Shown here one piece after another: positions 7,773 to 14,720 of a stretch of 22,490 nt of DNA (positions within the stretch are counted from its first letter, which is position 1; each line of letters opens with the position of its first letter). Both the position numbers and the translations under genes were made by a program. The notes below the pieces were generated by a model. It saw nothing but the letters and a program-made list of their open reading frames with translations, was not told where the DNA came from and did not search any database. Source of the stretch: a virus; the IMG/VR virus record IMGVR_UViG_3300032308_001221, positions 1 through 22,490 of that record, one strand, 5' to 3'.

Positions 7773-7853
7773 CTATGGGGCGGAGACCCCGGGCAAGATT
7801 GGGCAAACAAGCTGGTGAAACAAATGAACGCCGCAGACGAGGAGAACCGAAGC

Positions 7854-8540
7854 ATGGTCAACGCAATCGAACGCCGCTCCCTAATCCTTGACGAAGTCGA
7901 ATCCGACACGCCGCTGCTCGCAGTCGAGACGCGGAGCGAGGAAGGCGAAAGCGAGTCCCGCGAGTGGATTGTCGGCTATGCCGCGAAATTTGGAGTTCTC
8001 AGTTTGGACTTAGGGGATTTTGTGGAGCGGCTAGACCCCGGCGCGTTCGGCCTCGTCACCGAGCGGCGTGGCCGCAAGAAGCCGCTCCAGACCCGGGCCT
8101 TGTGGAACCACGACGCAAACTTCCCGCTCGCCCGCTACCCCGAGACGCTGCGGCTGACGGTTGACGACATCGGGCTCCGATACGAGTTCCCGGTGCCCGA
8201 CACGACCTATGGCCGCGACATCGCCGCCAACATTCGAGCGGGGATCGTGAAGGGCAGTTCCTTCGCGTTCCAAGTCGCCAAGGGCGGCGATGAGTGGAGC
8301 GTCGAGGAAGGACGCAGCGTGCGGACGATCAAGGCGGTCGATTCTCTGATAGACGTTTCCCCGACCACGTTCCCGGCTTATCCAGACTCCGACGTGGCGG
8401 TGGCGAAGCGGTCATTCGACCAGTTCCGCCAGACGCGCGAAGCGGAGGTCGAGAGGCGTGCCGCCTCGCTTGCCAAGCGTGCTACGTTTCGCAAGCAGGC
8501 GAACAAACTCCGCGAGTACCTGGGCAAGCATGGCCGCTAA
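7854..8540 (+). CDS. HK97-family prohead (maturation) protease
   Basis: Starting at ATG 7854 this is 228 residues. That start is favoured because GAGGAG lies 9 bases upstream. Earlier in-frame starts (GTG 7815, ATG 7824) would add residues that really belong to the end of the preceding WGGD domain. The serine protease removes scaffold or delta segments from the assembled prohead. Family hallmarks are GYAAKFGVLS, the FVERLDPGAFG motif, catalytic H86 in LWNHD, the LRLTVDDIGLRYEF strand pair, and the conserved Ser in GSSFAF (S135/S136). The C-terminal 40 residues are basic and helical. It precedes the capsid gene as usual, separated by a zinc-ribbon gene that overlaps its end by 11 bases. Length and motifs are typical. 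Confidence 0.92.
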   Translation: MVNAIERRSLILDEVESDTPLLAVETRSEEGESESREWIVGYAAKFGVLSLDLGDFVERLDPGAFGLVTERRGRKKPLQTRALWNHDANFPLARYPETLRLTVDDIGLRYEFPVPDTTYGRDIAANIRAGIVKGSSFAFQVAKGGDEWSVEEGRSVRTIKAVDSLIDVSPTTFPAYPDSDVAVAKRSFDQFRQTREAEVERRAASLAKRATFRKQANKLREYLGKHGR

Positions 8541-8706
8541 ATCGGGCGACGACTGCCCGCAGTGCAAGTGCGGGCGTCTGTTGGTGGCATCGAGCCAGCG
8601 GCAGGGCGAGTACCAAATTCGGTACTTACGCTGCCGCGATTGCGGCTGCACAGACAAGCACGTGTTGCCGTCTGCCGAGGTTCGCCGGCTCAAGGCCGCG
8701 GGCTAG
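8530..8706 (+). CDS. Zinc-ribbon miniprotein
   Basis: A 58-residue protein starting at ATG 8530, inside the protease gene's last codons in a different frame. It has two Cys knuckles, CPQCKCGRL near the start and CRDCGCTDK about 30 residues on, separated by a beta-rich RQGEYQIRYLRC segment. This is the classic shape of a small zinc ribbon, similar in size to Ogr/Delta- or Com-like phage proteins, though I cannot assign it to either. It probably binds nucleic acid or protein. Its placement between protease and capsid could allow control of late gene translation, as Com does for Mu mom, but that is speculation. Conserved cysteine spacing and the overlap with the protease support a genuine gene; the function is unassigned. 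Confidence 0.75.
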   Translation: MAAKSGDDCPQCKCGRLLVASSQRQGEYQIRYLRCRDCGCTDKHVLPSAEVRRLKAAG

Positions 8707-8812
8707 TCCTTTACTGCCCGCCGTGCGTGTGCTGCAAGGGTTGGGCCTCGTCTCCGTAGCGTGAGGGTATCGGCGGCATCGGTCGCCGCCCCCGAACACA
8801 GGAGACGCTCAC
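8707..8812 (+). promoter_or_regulatory. Capsid leader: small hairpin and Shine-Dalgarno
   Basis: This 106-base gap before the capsid gene holds a 6-bp perfect stem, GGCGGC (8772-8777) with GCCGCC (8785-8790), closing a 7-base loop. It is followed by AGGAG (8800-8804) placed 8 bases before the capsid GTG. There is no T-run, so it is not a rho-independent terminator. A stable leader hairpin may protect the capsid message or mark a processing site. I see no convincing promoter boxes. Confidence 0.45.
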
Positions 8813-10183
8813 GTGGCTGTCGAAAAGCTCAAGGCTCTGCTCGATGAACTCGCTGCCGTTGTCGCCGAGATGGAGGCGATGACCGAAGACGCCCCCGAGG
8901 GCGAAGAGGCCGCGCCGATGACCGAGGAGCAGGAGGCGTCCCTTCGTTCACTCGAAGGCCGGGCCGACAAGCTCCGCGAGCGGATTGAGTTCGTGCAGCG
9001 CGTTCAGGTGAAGGAAAGCGAACTGCGGGCCGTTTTGGAGCGTGCTGCTCCGGCTAAGGCGATCGAGACCCCCGAGTCGAAGGAGACTGCCGTGGAGAAG
9101 CGTGAGTATGCCGTGCCGAAGTCGCACAACAACCTCCGCGCGTTCAAGGACGCCGAGACCGCGTACCGTGCGGGAATGCACTTGAAGGGCTACGTGTTCG
9201 GCGATGCCGAAGCCCGTCGGTGGTGCCAGGATCACGGCGTCGAGACCCGCGCCCAGGCCGGCGGAATCAATTCGCTCGGCGGTGTACTTTCGAGTCCTGA
9301 ACTCAGCAATGAGATCATCCGGCTTGTCGAGGAGTTTGGCGTGTTTCCTCAGTACGCGAAGCGTGCCGTGATGAACAGCGACACGCTCGTGTACCCGCGT
9401 CGCACCGGCGGGTTGGTCGCCCGCCCCGTCGGCGAGAACGTCGAAGTGACCCAGAGCGACGTGACGTTTGACAACGTCGAGCTCAACGCGCGAATCTGGG
9501 GCGTGGCGAACCGCACCCCGAACTCGCTGCTCGAAGACTCGGTGATTGACCTCGCCGATGCGATGGCGGTCGAAGTGGGCCAGGCGTTTGCCGAAGCCTT
9601 CGACAACGCCGGCTTCATCGGTGACGGCACGCTGGCCTACCACGGCGTGACCGGCGTGGCGACGAAGGTTCTCCAGTCGGCCTACTCGGCGAGCGTCGTG
9701 ACTGCCACCGGCAACACGACCTTCGGCGACCTGACCATGCGGAACTTCACCGACGTGCTGGCCCGGCTCCCGCTCTTTGCGAGGAACCGGAACGCTCGCT
9801 GGTACATCTCCCCGGCTGGCTGGGGCTCCGCGATGCTTCGGCTCGCCATGCTCCCCGGCGGCACGTCCAACGCTGGCGGCAACAACTCGGGCAACATCGC
9901 CGCCGGTTTCGGCGAGACGTTCCTGGGCTACCCCGTCACGCTGGTGCAGCCGATGGAGAGCCGCGTGACCGGCACGACCGGCCAGGTGGCCGCCCTGTTC
10001 GGCGACTTGAGCCAGGCGGCGATCTTCGGCGAGCGGCGTGCCATCTCGATCAAGACCGCCAGCGAGCGGTACATCGAGTTCGATCAGACCTTGACGTTTG
10101 CCACGGCTCGCAATGCGATGGTCGTGTCCGACCTGGGCTCGACCACGAAGGCCGGCCCGCTCGTTGCCCTCAAGTTCGGCTGA
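8813..10183 (+). CDS. Major capsid protein, HK97 fold
   Basis: This 456-residue protein starts at GTG 8813 with a clear AGGAG. Residues 1 to about 95 are acidic and strongly helical (KLKALLDELAAVVAEMEAM, then LEGRADKLRERIEFVQRVQ), matching the delta or scaffold domain removed by the prohead protease. The rest is the HK97 fold: GGINSLGGVLSSPELSNEII, the E-loop-like LVYPRRTGG, VANRTPNSLLEDSVIDLADAM along the spine helix, the FIGDGT motif, GFGETFLGYPVTLV, then the C-terminal strand near RYIEFDQTLTFATARNAM. It assembles as hexamers and pentamers forming the icosahedral shell. The cleavage site is not determinable by eye but should fall around residues 90-150. Abundant in virions; the terminator downstream suggests its message ends soon after the next gene. 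Confidence 0.95.
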   Translation: MAVEKLKALLDELAAVVAEMEAMTEDAPEGEEAAPMTEEQEASLRSLEGRADKLRERIEFVQRVQVKESELRAVLERAAPAKAIETPESKETAVEKREYAVPKSHNNLRAFKDAETAYRAGMHLKGYVFGDAEARRWCQDHGVETRAQAGGINSLGGVLSSPELSNEIIRLVEEFGVFPQYAKRAVMNSDTLVYPRRTGGLVARPVGENVEVTQSDVTFDNVELNARIWGVANRTPNSLLEDSVIDLADAMAVEVGQAFAEAFDNAGFIGDGTLAYHGVTGVATKVLQSAYSASVVTATGNTTFGDLTMRNFTDVLARLPLFARNRNARWYISPAGWGSAMLRLAMLPGGTSNAGGNNSGNIAAGFGETFLGYPVTLVQPMESRVTGTTGQVAALFGDLSQAAIFGERRAISIKTASERYIEFDQTLTFATARNAMVVSDLGSTTKAGPLVALKFG

Positions 10184-10212
10184 TAACGACACCCTTTAGG
10201 AGACCCTGACCC

Positions 10213-10662
10213 ATGAATTTTGGTGCTGCACAGAAGTCGGTGTCGAAGGCCGAAGCCTCAGTGGCCTCGAACGCGACCCACTCTCTTGAAATCGACACGC
10301 TCGGGTTTGCTTACGCGTCGATCGACGTTCTCTTCACGCCGTTCACGGCCGCTGCCGCCACCGCTGCGACGGCCGCCACGGTGCTGCGTCTGGCCCAGAG
10401 CGACACCAGCGGTGCCGCGGGCACGGCGAACCTCTACGTGCAGGGCGTCGATTACACGGTGGCCGCTGGCACGACCGCCACGGCCGGCGTGGGCTACGCC
10501 CACCGCTTCGACGTGGACTTGAGGGGCAAGAGACGTTACCTCACGGTGTTCGCGACCCCGGTTTCCACGGTTGGTATCGTGACCTCGTGCCGTCTCTCGA
10601 AAAGCGAGGCAGGCGCGATGTCGGCAAGCGACAAGAACGTGAACACGCAAGCCGTCGGCTGA
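10213..10662 (+). CDS. Probable capsid decoration/stabilisation protein
   Basis: A 149-residue protein with its own good Shine-Dalgarno (TAGGAG, 10197-10202), lying between the major capsid gene and a strong terminator. It is rich in Ala, Thr, Ser and Val in short beta-strand-like runs (TAAAATAATAATVLRLAQSD, then LRGKRRYLTVFATPV) and has a basic patch before its end. There is no signal peptide or transmembrane segment. Genes in this slot commonly encode decoration or cementing proteins, made in amounts near that of capsid. I do not recognise a named family, so the assignment rests on position, beta-rich composition and sharing the high-expression segment with the capsid. A tail or fibre accessory role is less likely. 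Confidence 0.5.
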   Translation: MNFGAAQKSVSKAEASVASNATHSLEIDTLGFAYASIDVLFTPFTAAAATAATAATVLRLAQSDTSGAAGTANLYVQGVDYTVAAGTTATAGVGYAHRFDVDLRGKRRYLTVFATPVSTVGIVTSCRLSKSEAGAMSASDKNVNTQAVG

Positions 10663-10687
10663 TCGGCTTGACACGCGGACGAAAGTA

Positions 10688-10728
10688 GACGGCGGGAAGG
10701 CGACGAGCCTCCCCGCCGTCTCTCTTTT
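10688..10728 (+). terminator. Rho-independent terminator after capsid and decoration genes
   Basis: GACGGCGGGAAGGC (10688-10701) pairs with GCCTCCCCGCCGTC (10707-10720): 14 pairs with a single A/C mismatch around a 5-base GACGA loop, followed by TCTCTTTT (10721-10728). This is the clearest terminator in the window. The last T of its tail is the first base of the Shine-Dalgarno of the next gene (TAGGAG, 10728-10733), so downstream genes rely on readthrough or antitermination unless another promoter exists. Confidence 0.88.
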
Positions 10729-10739
10729 AGGAGCTCGCC

Positions 10740-11474
10740 GTGATCGTTCAAGTTGGTGATTCCCGCGTCGAAGTGCGTGCCGAAGCCGTGCTGTCTGGCC
10801 CACGATTCGGGCCGCTGATCAACGCCTTCGGGTTCATCGAAGCCCTCATGCCGCTGCACATCCGCCCGACGCTCGGGCAGGGAGCCTACTGGAGCCAGGT
10901 GCTCACGAGGATGCTAGAGCAGTTCGAGCCGACTACAGAGGCGATTATCACGCTGGACATGGACAGCTTCATATCCAAGGAAAGCATCGAACATTTGTTC
11001 GCGTTGTTCATGACCTTCCAGTGCGATGCCCTCGCGCCGCTCCAAACGAAACGCGAGGACGGCAGGCCGATGCTCACACTCCTCGACACCCTCGACAATC
11101 CTCCCGAAGGCGGCGTCACGTCAGTGCCCGTGGAGTGGTTCGGTCACCCTGTGCAGCAAGTCGATACGGCGCATTTTGGATGCACCATCATCTCGACCGC
11201 GGCTCTGCGGCGGATGAAAAAGCCGTGGTTCTACGAGCAACCAGATCCGCAAGGCGGGTACGGCGAAGGCCGAGTCGATGCCGACATCGGGTTCTGGCGT
11301 CAGTGGAAGGCTTCCGGCAACCGGCTCTACGTGACGCCTCGCGTGTGCATTGGGCATGGCGAATACGTGATCACGTGGCCCGGGAAGAACCTGAGCGGCC
11401 CGGTCTATCAGTACACGACAGAGTGGCAGAACACGCGGAAGCCGCCGGAAACTGCATGGAGGGTGGGCGAATGA
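10740..11474 (+). CDS. Putative GT-A-fold glycosyltransferase
   Basis: From GTG 10740, with TAGGAG 6 bases upstream, this is 244 residues. It shows AIITLDMDSF with a DxD motif (D73-M-D75) that in GT-A enzymes binds a metal and nucleotide sugar. Further on are DTAHFGCTIIST, the paired acids D180-A-D182 in RVDADIGFW, and a G-x-R-L-Y strand before CIGHGEY with H206, the usual layout of the acceptor half of GT2-like enzymes. It would transfer a sugar to a protein or glycan; virion decoration or tail glycosylation is plausible given the slot between decoration and neck genes. There is no membrane segment, so it is cytoplasmic. It lies just after a terminator and overlaps the next gene's ATG by 4 bases, so it shares the neck-gene operon. 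Sugar and acceptor are unknown. Confidence 0.65.
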   Translation: MIVQVGDSRVEVRAEAVLSGPRFGPLINAFGFIEALMPLHIRPTLGQGAYWSQVLTRMLEQFEPTTEAIITLDMDSFISKESIEHLFALFMTFQCDALAPLQTKREDGRPMLTLLDTLDNPPEGGVTSVPVEWFGHPVQQVDTAHFGCTIISTAALRRMKKPWFYEQPDPQGGYGEGRVDADIGFWRQWKASGNRLYVTPRVCIGHGEYVITWPGKNLSGPVYQYTTEWQNTRKPPETAWRVGE

Positions 11475-11686
11475 CGAAGATAGAAATGGTGCGGCTACGG
11501 ATGAGGAAGGCACACGGTGCCTACCGGGTCGGCGAGATCGTGGAACTGCCCGAGCGTGACGCCGAGTCGCTGATCGCCTGGGAGTACGCGGAGCGGGCCG
11601 CAGACAAGCAGACGATGATCGAGACCGCCAGCGTGGAGCCGGCGACACAGACGGCCGACGTGACGCCGCGGAGACGACGCAAGTGA
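11471..11686 (+). CDS. Small basic phage protein of the neck region
   Basis: A 71-residue protein from ATG 11471, which overlaps the glycosyltransferase stop (ATGA). It begins MTKIEMVRLRMRKAHGAYRVGEIVELPERDAESLIAWEYAE (quoted in two parts: MTKIEMVRLRMRKAHGAYRV and GEIVELPERDAESLIAWEYA), a pattern I recall in many small phage proteins just before the gp6-like connector: a beta-hairpin with GEIVELPE followed by a helix. The last ten residues are basic (TPRRRRK). Function is unknown; it probably sits at or near the head-tail interface. The end overlaps the next gene's GTG start, so translation is coupled. Confidence 0.65.
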   Translation: MTKIEMVRLRMRKAHGAYRVGEIVELPERDAESLIAWEYAERAADKQTMIETASVEPATQTADVTPRRRRK

Positions 11687-12267
11687 TACCGCAACGCTAC
11701 CGCAGCCTGAAGCGAACCGCCGCCCCGGTGGTCGAGCCCGTGACGCTCGCCGAGGCCAAAGCCCACTGCCGGGTCGATGCGTCGGCCGACGATACGCTGA
11801 TCACGAATCTGATCACGACTGCCCGCGAGCTCGTGGAGGACTACATTGACCGGGCTCTCGTGACCCAGCGGCTCGTCATGAAATTCGACCAGTTCCCGTC
11901 TGAGATCGAACTGCCCCGCCCGCCGATGGCGTCTAGCGGAACCGTCACGGCAGTGACGATCACGTACACGATCGCCGATAGCAGCACGGCGACGCTTGCG
12001 GCCACCGACTACCGGGTGGATCGAGACTCCACGCCGGGCCGCATCCGCACGACCTACAACGGCTCCTGGCCGTCGGCGTTACTGGATGCGAACGCGATCA
12101 CGGTCACATGGTGGGCTGGCTACGGCTCCTCAAGCGACATCCCGCAGCGGGTGAAGTCGGCCATGCTTATGACGATCCTCGAACTCTATGAAAAGCGTGG
12201 CGACGGGCAGATGCCCGATGGTGCCAAGCGGCTGCTCGATACCGTCTCGTGGGGGAGCTACACGTGA
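11683..12267 (+). CDS. Head-tail connector protein, gp6/phiE125 gp8-like
   Basis: From GTG 11683 (overlapping the previous TGA) this encodes 194 residues. It starts with PVTLAEAKAHCRVD, then DDTLITNLITTARELVEDYIDRAL, the signature of the gp6-like connector or phiE125 gp8 family. The middle is a beta-rich insertion (VTAVTITYTIADSS, LAATDYRVDRDS, GRIRTTYNGSWP), and the end returns to helices (QRVKSAMLMTILELYEKRG). These proteins form a ring under the portal that extends the DNA channel. Length is typical for the longer gp8 type. The stop overlaps the following GTG. Confidence 0.85.
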   Translation: MIPQRYRSLKRTAAPVVEPVTLAEAKAHCRVDASADDTLITNLITTARELVEDYIDRALVTQRLVMKFDQFPSEIELPRPPMASSGTVTAVTITYTIADSSTATLAATDYRVDRDSTPGRIRTTYNGSWPSALLDANAITVTWWAGYGSSSDIPQRVKSAMLMTILELYEKRGDGQMPDGAKRLLDTVSWGSYT

Positions 12268-12716
12268 GCCTTTCCGCAGAAGTGTTCTTCAGCATCGTCG
12301 CGGTGGAGACCGACACGGCCGACATTGCAAGAAACAGCCGCGTTACGCGGGCGGATTATTTCCAAGCGCTCACCGAAGGGACCGCCGCGAACCAAGCACA
12401 GATCGTGTGGAGCGATTCGCGGGTGAGCAGCGGCAGCGGCACCGACACGCTCCAGTTGGATAACCTGTCCGACACCCGCGAAGGCGCAAGCGTGTCAGTG
12501 GTTTTTTCCGCCGTGAAAACGATATACGTTCGCAACACCGGCAGCACACACACGCTCACGCTGACCGGCTCGTTTTCTGGCAGCGTTGCCCCCGGCGGCA
12601 TCTTTGCAGTCGTGAACCCGACGGCGACGGGGGCTTCGGCTGCGACGCTGTTCGTCTCCAGTACAGTCGGCGCGACCTATGACATCGTCGTGGTCGGCGA
12701 GGGCACGATCATATGA
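12264..12716 (+). CDS. Beta-rich phage structural protein of unknown function
   Basis: A 150-residue product from GTG 12264, chosen because it overlaps the upstream stop (GTGA); an earlier GTG (12249) would only extend into the connector gene. It opens SLSAEVFFSIVAVETDTADI, then a run of Thr/Ser/Gly-rich strands (SGSGTDTLQLDN, KTIYVRNTGSTHTLTLTG, PTATGASAATLFV, TYDIVVVGEGTII). It is predicted all-beta, soluble and without cysteines. I do not recognise a family. Its neighbours are a connector and a head closure protein, so it may be a neck accessory or decoration protein. Two 15-base pieces of its coding sequence reappear near the end of the gp10-like gene about 1.3 kb downstream. Confidence 0.7.
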   Translation: MSLSAEVFFSIVAVETDTADIARNSRVTRADYFQALTEGTAANQAQIVWSDSRVSSGSGTDTLQLDNLSDTREGASVSVVFSAVKTIYVRNTGSTHTLTLTGSFSGSVAPGGIFAVVNPTATGASAATLFVSSTVGATYDIVVVGEGTII

Positions 12717-13030
12717 TCGACGCCGGGCAACTCCGCGAGCGCATTACGGTAGAGCAGCCGACCGAATCGCGGAACCGGCTGGGCGAGACGACCTACACGT
12801 ACTCGTCATTCGCGGAAGTATGGGCCAGCGTCACGGGCGTGACGGCCCGTGAGTTTCTTCTGGCGAACACCCAGCAAACAGAGATCACGCACCGGATTCG
12901 GATGCGTTATCTGACGGGGCTCACGAACCAGATGCGGATCTCGTGGCGTGGCCGAACGCTTCAGATCATCTCGGTGCTTGAGCGAGAGAACCGGAGTGAG
13001 CACGAGCTGATCTGCTCGGAGACCGTCTAG
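12713..13030 (+). CDS. Head closure / head-tail joining protein
   Basis: A 105-residue protein from ATG 12713 (ATGA overlap). It follows the pattern of the head-tail joining family (SPP1 gp16 / HK97 gp7-like): IDAGQLRERITVEQPT at the start, NRLGETTYTYSSFAEVWASV, GVTAREFLLANTQQTEITHR, then IRMRYLTGLTNQMRISWRGR and the closing IISVLERENRSEHELICSE. It is expected to form the stopper ring beneath the connector. Length (100-115) and strand order are typical. Its TAG overlaps the following GTG by one base. Confidence 0.87.
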   Translation: MIDAGQLRERITVEQPTESRNRLGETTYTYSSFAEVWASVTGVTAREFLLANTQQTEITHRIRMRYLTGLTNQMRISWRGRTLQIISVLERENRSEHELICSETV

Positions 13031-13848
13031 TGGCTGTCGGCGGCGTCCAGATCAATATCAACGCCGAAGAACTGCGCGGCTTGCGTGACAAGCTCGCCAC
13101 GTTCTTCCCGAACAAGCAGGCCGCCGACGTGATCGGCGACGCGGTGCGGAAGGCGATCCAGCCGATGACACGCAGGCTGCGAGAGATCACGCCCGTCGGC
13201 CCGACGGGCAACTTGAAGCGGGCAGTCGCGTCGAAGGTCGTGAAGTACAAGCAGACCGGCGTGGCGGTCGGGATCGTGGGATACACGCGAGCCGGTCAGA
13301 GCAGTTCCGCGTCGGCGGCTGGCGGGTCCGTTCGCGTTGGTAAAGACCGAGCCTTCCATCAGTGGCTCCTCGAATTCGGCACTAAGCGCCGCGTGCTTAC
13401 AAAAATCTCGAACAAGCCATACCAACGCAAAAGCCCGACGACGCCGTTCACTCGCGTTCGCCTGGGGCAACAGGAGACCGTTCGCGGAAAAGGCGTTGTG
13501 CATTGGGTCAGCGGCCAGAACGCCGCGATAGCAAGTTCGTTCAACAGGCTCGGGCCGTTTCAAGTCGTGAAAAACCGGAGCGACCGCGCAGGCGTGCAGA
13601 CCGACCCGAACTACCCTGCGGCGTTTTTTAAGAAGGCAAAAAAGGGGCAGCCGCTCATCATCGAGGCTTCCCCGGAAGGCGGCGTGAAGGGCATACCCCC
13701 GGTGCAGACCGCTTTCAACCAGACGCAAGGCGAGATCGCCTCCATCCTCCAGCGGGAGCTCTCGCTGTCGCTGTCTCAGGCGTGGTCGTCGCTCCGCATC
13801 CGCAACACCGGCAGCGTCTCGGGCACCGACACGCTCGCACCGGGCTAA
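13030..13848 (+). CDS. HK97 gp10-like neck/tail completion protein, enlarged
   Basis: This 272-residue protein starts at GTG 13030. Family features: ITPVGPTGNLKRAVASKVV, VAVGIVGYTRAG, FHQWLLEFGTKRR, and a late PPVQTAFNQTQGEIASILQR that matches the usual final helix. Ordinary members have about 110-160 residues. Here about 100 extra residues separate EFGTKRR from the final helix, including WVSGQNAAIASSFNRLG and FFKKAKKGQPLIIEA. The chain ends with RNTGSVSGTDTLAPG, which resembles strings in the protein encoded at 12264. It is likely a neck or tail-completion component linking head closure to the tail. The gp10 assignment is good; the insertion's role is unknown. Confidence 0.72.
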   Translation: MAVGGVQININAEELRGLRDKLATFFPNKQAADVIGDAVRKAIQPMTRRLREITPVGPTGNLKRAVASKVVKYKQTGVAVGIVGYTRAGQSSSASAAGGSVRVGKDRAFHQWLLEFGTKRRVLTKISNKPYQRKSPTTPFTRVRLGQQETVRGKGVVHWVSGQNAAIASSFNRLGPFQVVKNRSDRAGVQTDPNYPAAFFKKAKKGQPLIIEASPEGGVKGIPPVQTAFNQTQGEIASILQRELSLSLSQAWSSLRIRNTGSVSGTDTLAPG

Positions 13849-13889
13849 CGCTGCAAGCGTCGGGGGTGCCGCCGGCACAATCGGGGTAT

Positions 13890-14309
13890 ATGGCCCTCAA
13901 GAGCCCAGAAGCCGCGATCCGTTCCGCCCTGGTCGCCGACGCCAGCGTTGCCCGGCTCTTGGGCACCCGGATCTATCCAGTCATCGCCCCGGCCTCCGCG
14001 GCGGCTCCTTTTGCCACGTACCGCCGGTCGGCTGTCCAGCGGTCGCACAGCCTTGCCGGCCCGACGGGCGTCACCACCGTGCTTCTGGCCCTCGACCTCT
14101 ACGCCGAGTCCTACGAATCAGTAAGGGAACTGGCGGACGTGTGCCGGGTCGCGCTGGATGGGTACGGGGGCGTTTCGGCAGACTCGGTATTAGTGAACAA
14201 CGTCTCCCTCGACAACGAGGCTGACGGGTTTGCACAACTCGCCGGCGGCGAGGCACCACCGCTTTATTCGGTTTCGCAAACGTACTCGATCCTCTGGCAG
14301 GAGACCTAA
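13890..14309 (+). CDS. Tail terminator / tail completion protein (DUF3168-like)
   Basis: A 139-residue protein from ATG 13890, 41 bases after the previous stop; GTG 13866 is a possible alternative start. It has the shape of DUF3168 (gp17-like) tail-terminator proteins: ALKSPEAAIRSALVADASVA, then LLGTRIYPVIAP, PFATYRRSAVQRSHSL, VTTVLLALDLYAESYESVRE with an ELADVCRVALDGY helix, and a final PPLYSVSQTYSILWQET strand. It caps the tail tube and joins it to the head. An AGGAG that serves the next gene overlaps its last codons. The gap before it (13849-13889) holds no feature I can support. Confidence 0.78.
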   Translation: MALKSPEAAIRSALVADASVARLLGTRIYPVIAPASAAAPFATYRRSAVQRSHSLAGPTGVTTVLLALDLYAESYESVRELADVCRVALDGYGGVSADSVLVNNVSLDNEADGFAQLAGGEAPPLYSVSQTYSILWQET

Positions 14310-14312
14310 AGA

Positions 14313-14699
14313 ATGTCGGCAACCCCGCATGATGGAGCCGGAACAACGCTTCGGCTCGGCGCGACCCTTTACACCGTGACGAACATCGTCGTTTCGTTCA
14401 CTGACCCGACTGCCGACCAAGAAAAGATCGACGTGTCGCACCTCGGCCTGACGGTCGGCAATTCGATCAAGACCATCGACCGCCCGCTTCAAGGCTCGAC
14501 GAGCGACACGGGCCGAACGGTGCAGTTCGACTACCTTGGCACCGTGCTTATCGCGGACGCTTCTACCGGCACTTGCACGATCACAACCGGCGGCGGCACT
14601 CTGCTTTCGGCAGTTCCCTACACGGTGAATGCCTCGACCTTGACGCTTGCGACAAACGACGCCATCCGCGGTCAGGCTACGATTCGCATAGCCCGTTAA
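14313..14699 (+). CDS. Tail tube-like protein (first of two)
   Basis: A 128-residue protein from ATG 14313, with AGGAGA (14299-14304) 8 bases upstream. It is beta-rich: TTLRLGATLYTVTNIVVSFT, KIDVSHLGLTVGNSIKTIDR, then TVQFDYLGTVLIADASTGTC. Position just after the tail terminator and before the chaperone genes is where the major tail tube gene sits in siphoviruses, and the strand-rich content with a DVSHLG-type loop fits. The next gene (14721) encodes a similar-sized beta-rich protein, so which one makes the tube and which is a minor tail component is open. No signal peptide. Confidence 0.55.
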   Translation: MSATPHDGAGTTLRLGATLYTVTNIVVSFTDPTADQEKIDVSHLGLTVGNSIKTIDRPLQGSTSDTGRTVQFDYLGTVLIADASTGTCTITTGGGTLLSAVPYTVNASTLTLATNDAIRGQATIRIAR

Positions 14700-14706
14700 T
14701 TGCCGT

Positions 14707-14720
14707 GACGGAGGCCCGTC
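14707..14720 (+). promoter_or_regulatory. Hairpin holding a Shine-Dalgarno sequence
   Basis: GACGG (14707-14711) pairs with CCGTC (14716-14720) around a 4-base AGGC loop. The ribosome site GGAGG (14710-14714) lies inside it, and the stem abuts the ATG at 14721. This could reduce or time translation of the second tail-tube-like gene. The stem is short, so the effect is uncertain. Confidence 0.4.

Noticed and set aside
8772-8790. GGCGGC/GCCGCC hairpin as a transcription terminator
   Set aside because: There is no T-run after it and the capsid Shine-Dalgarno follows at once; kept only as a leader hairpin.
8948-10192. Long minus-strand frame of 414 codons opposite the capsid gene
   Set aside because: Antisense shadow of the major capsid gene with low-complexity Arg/His-rich translation.
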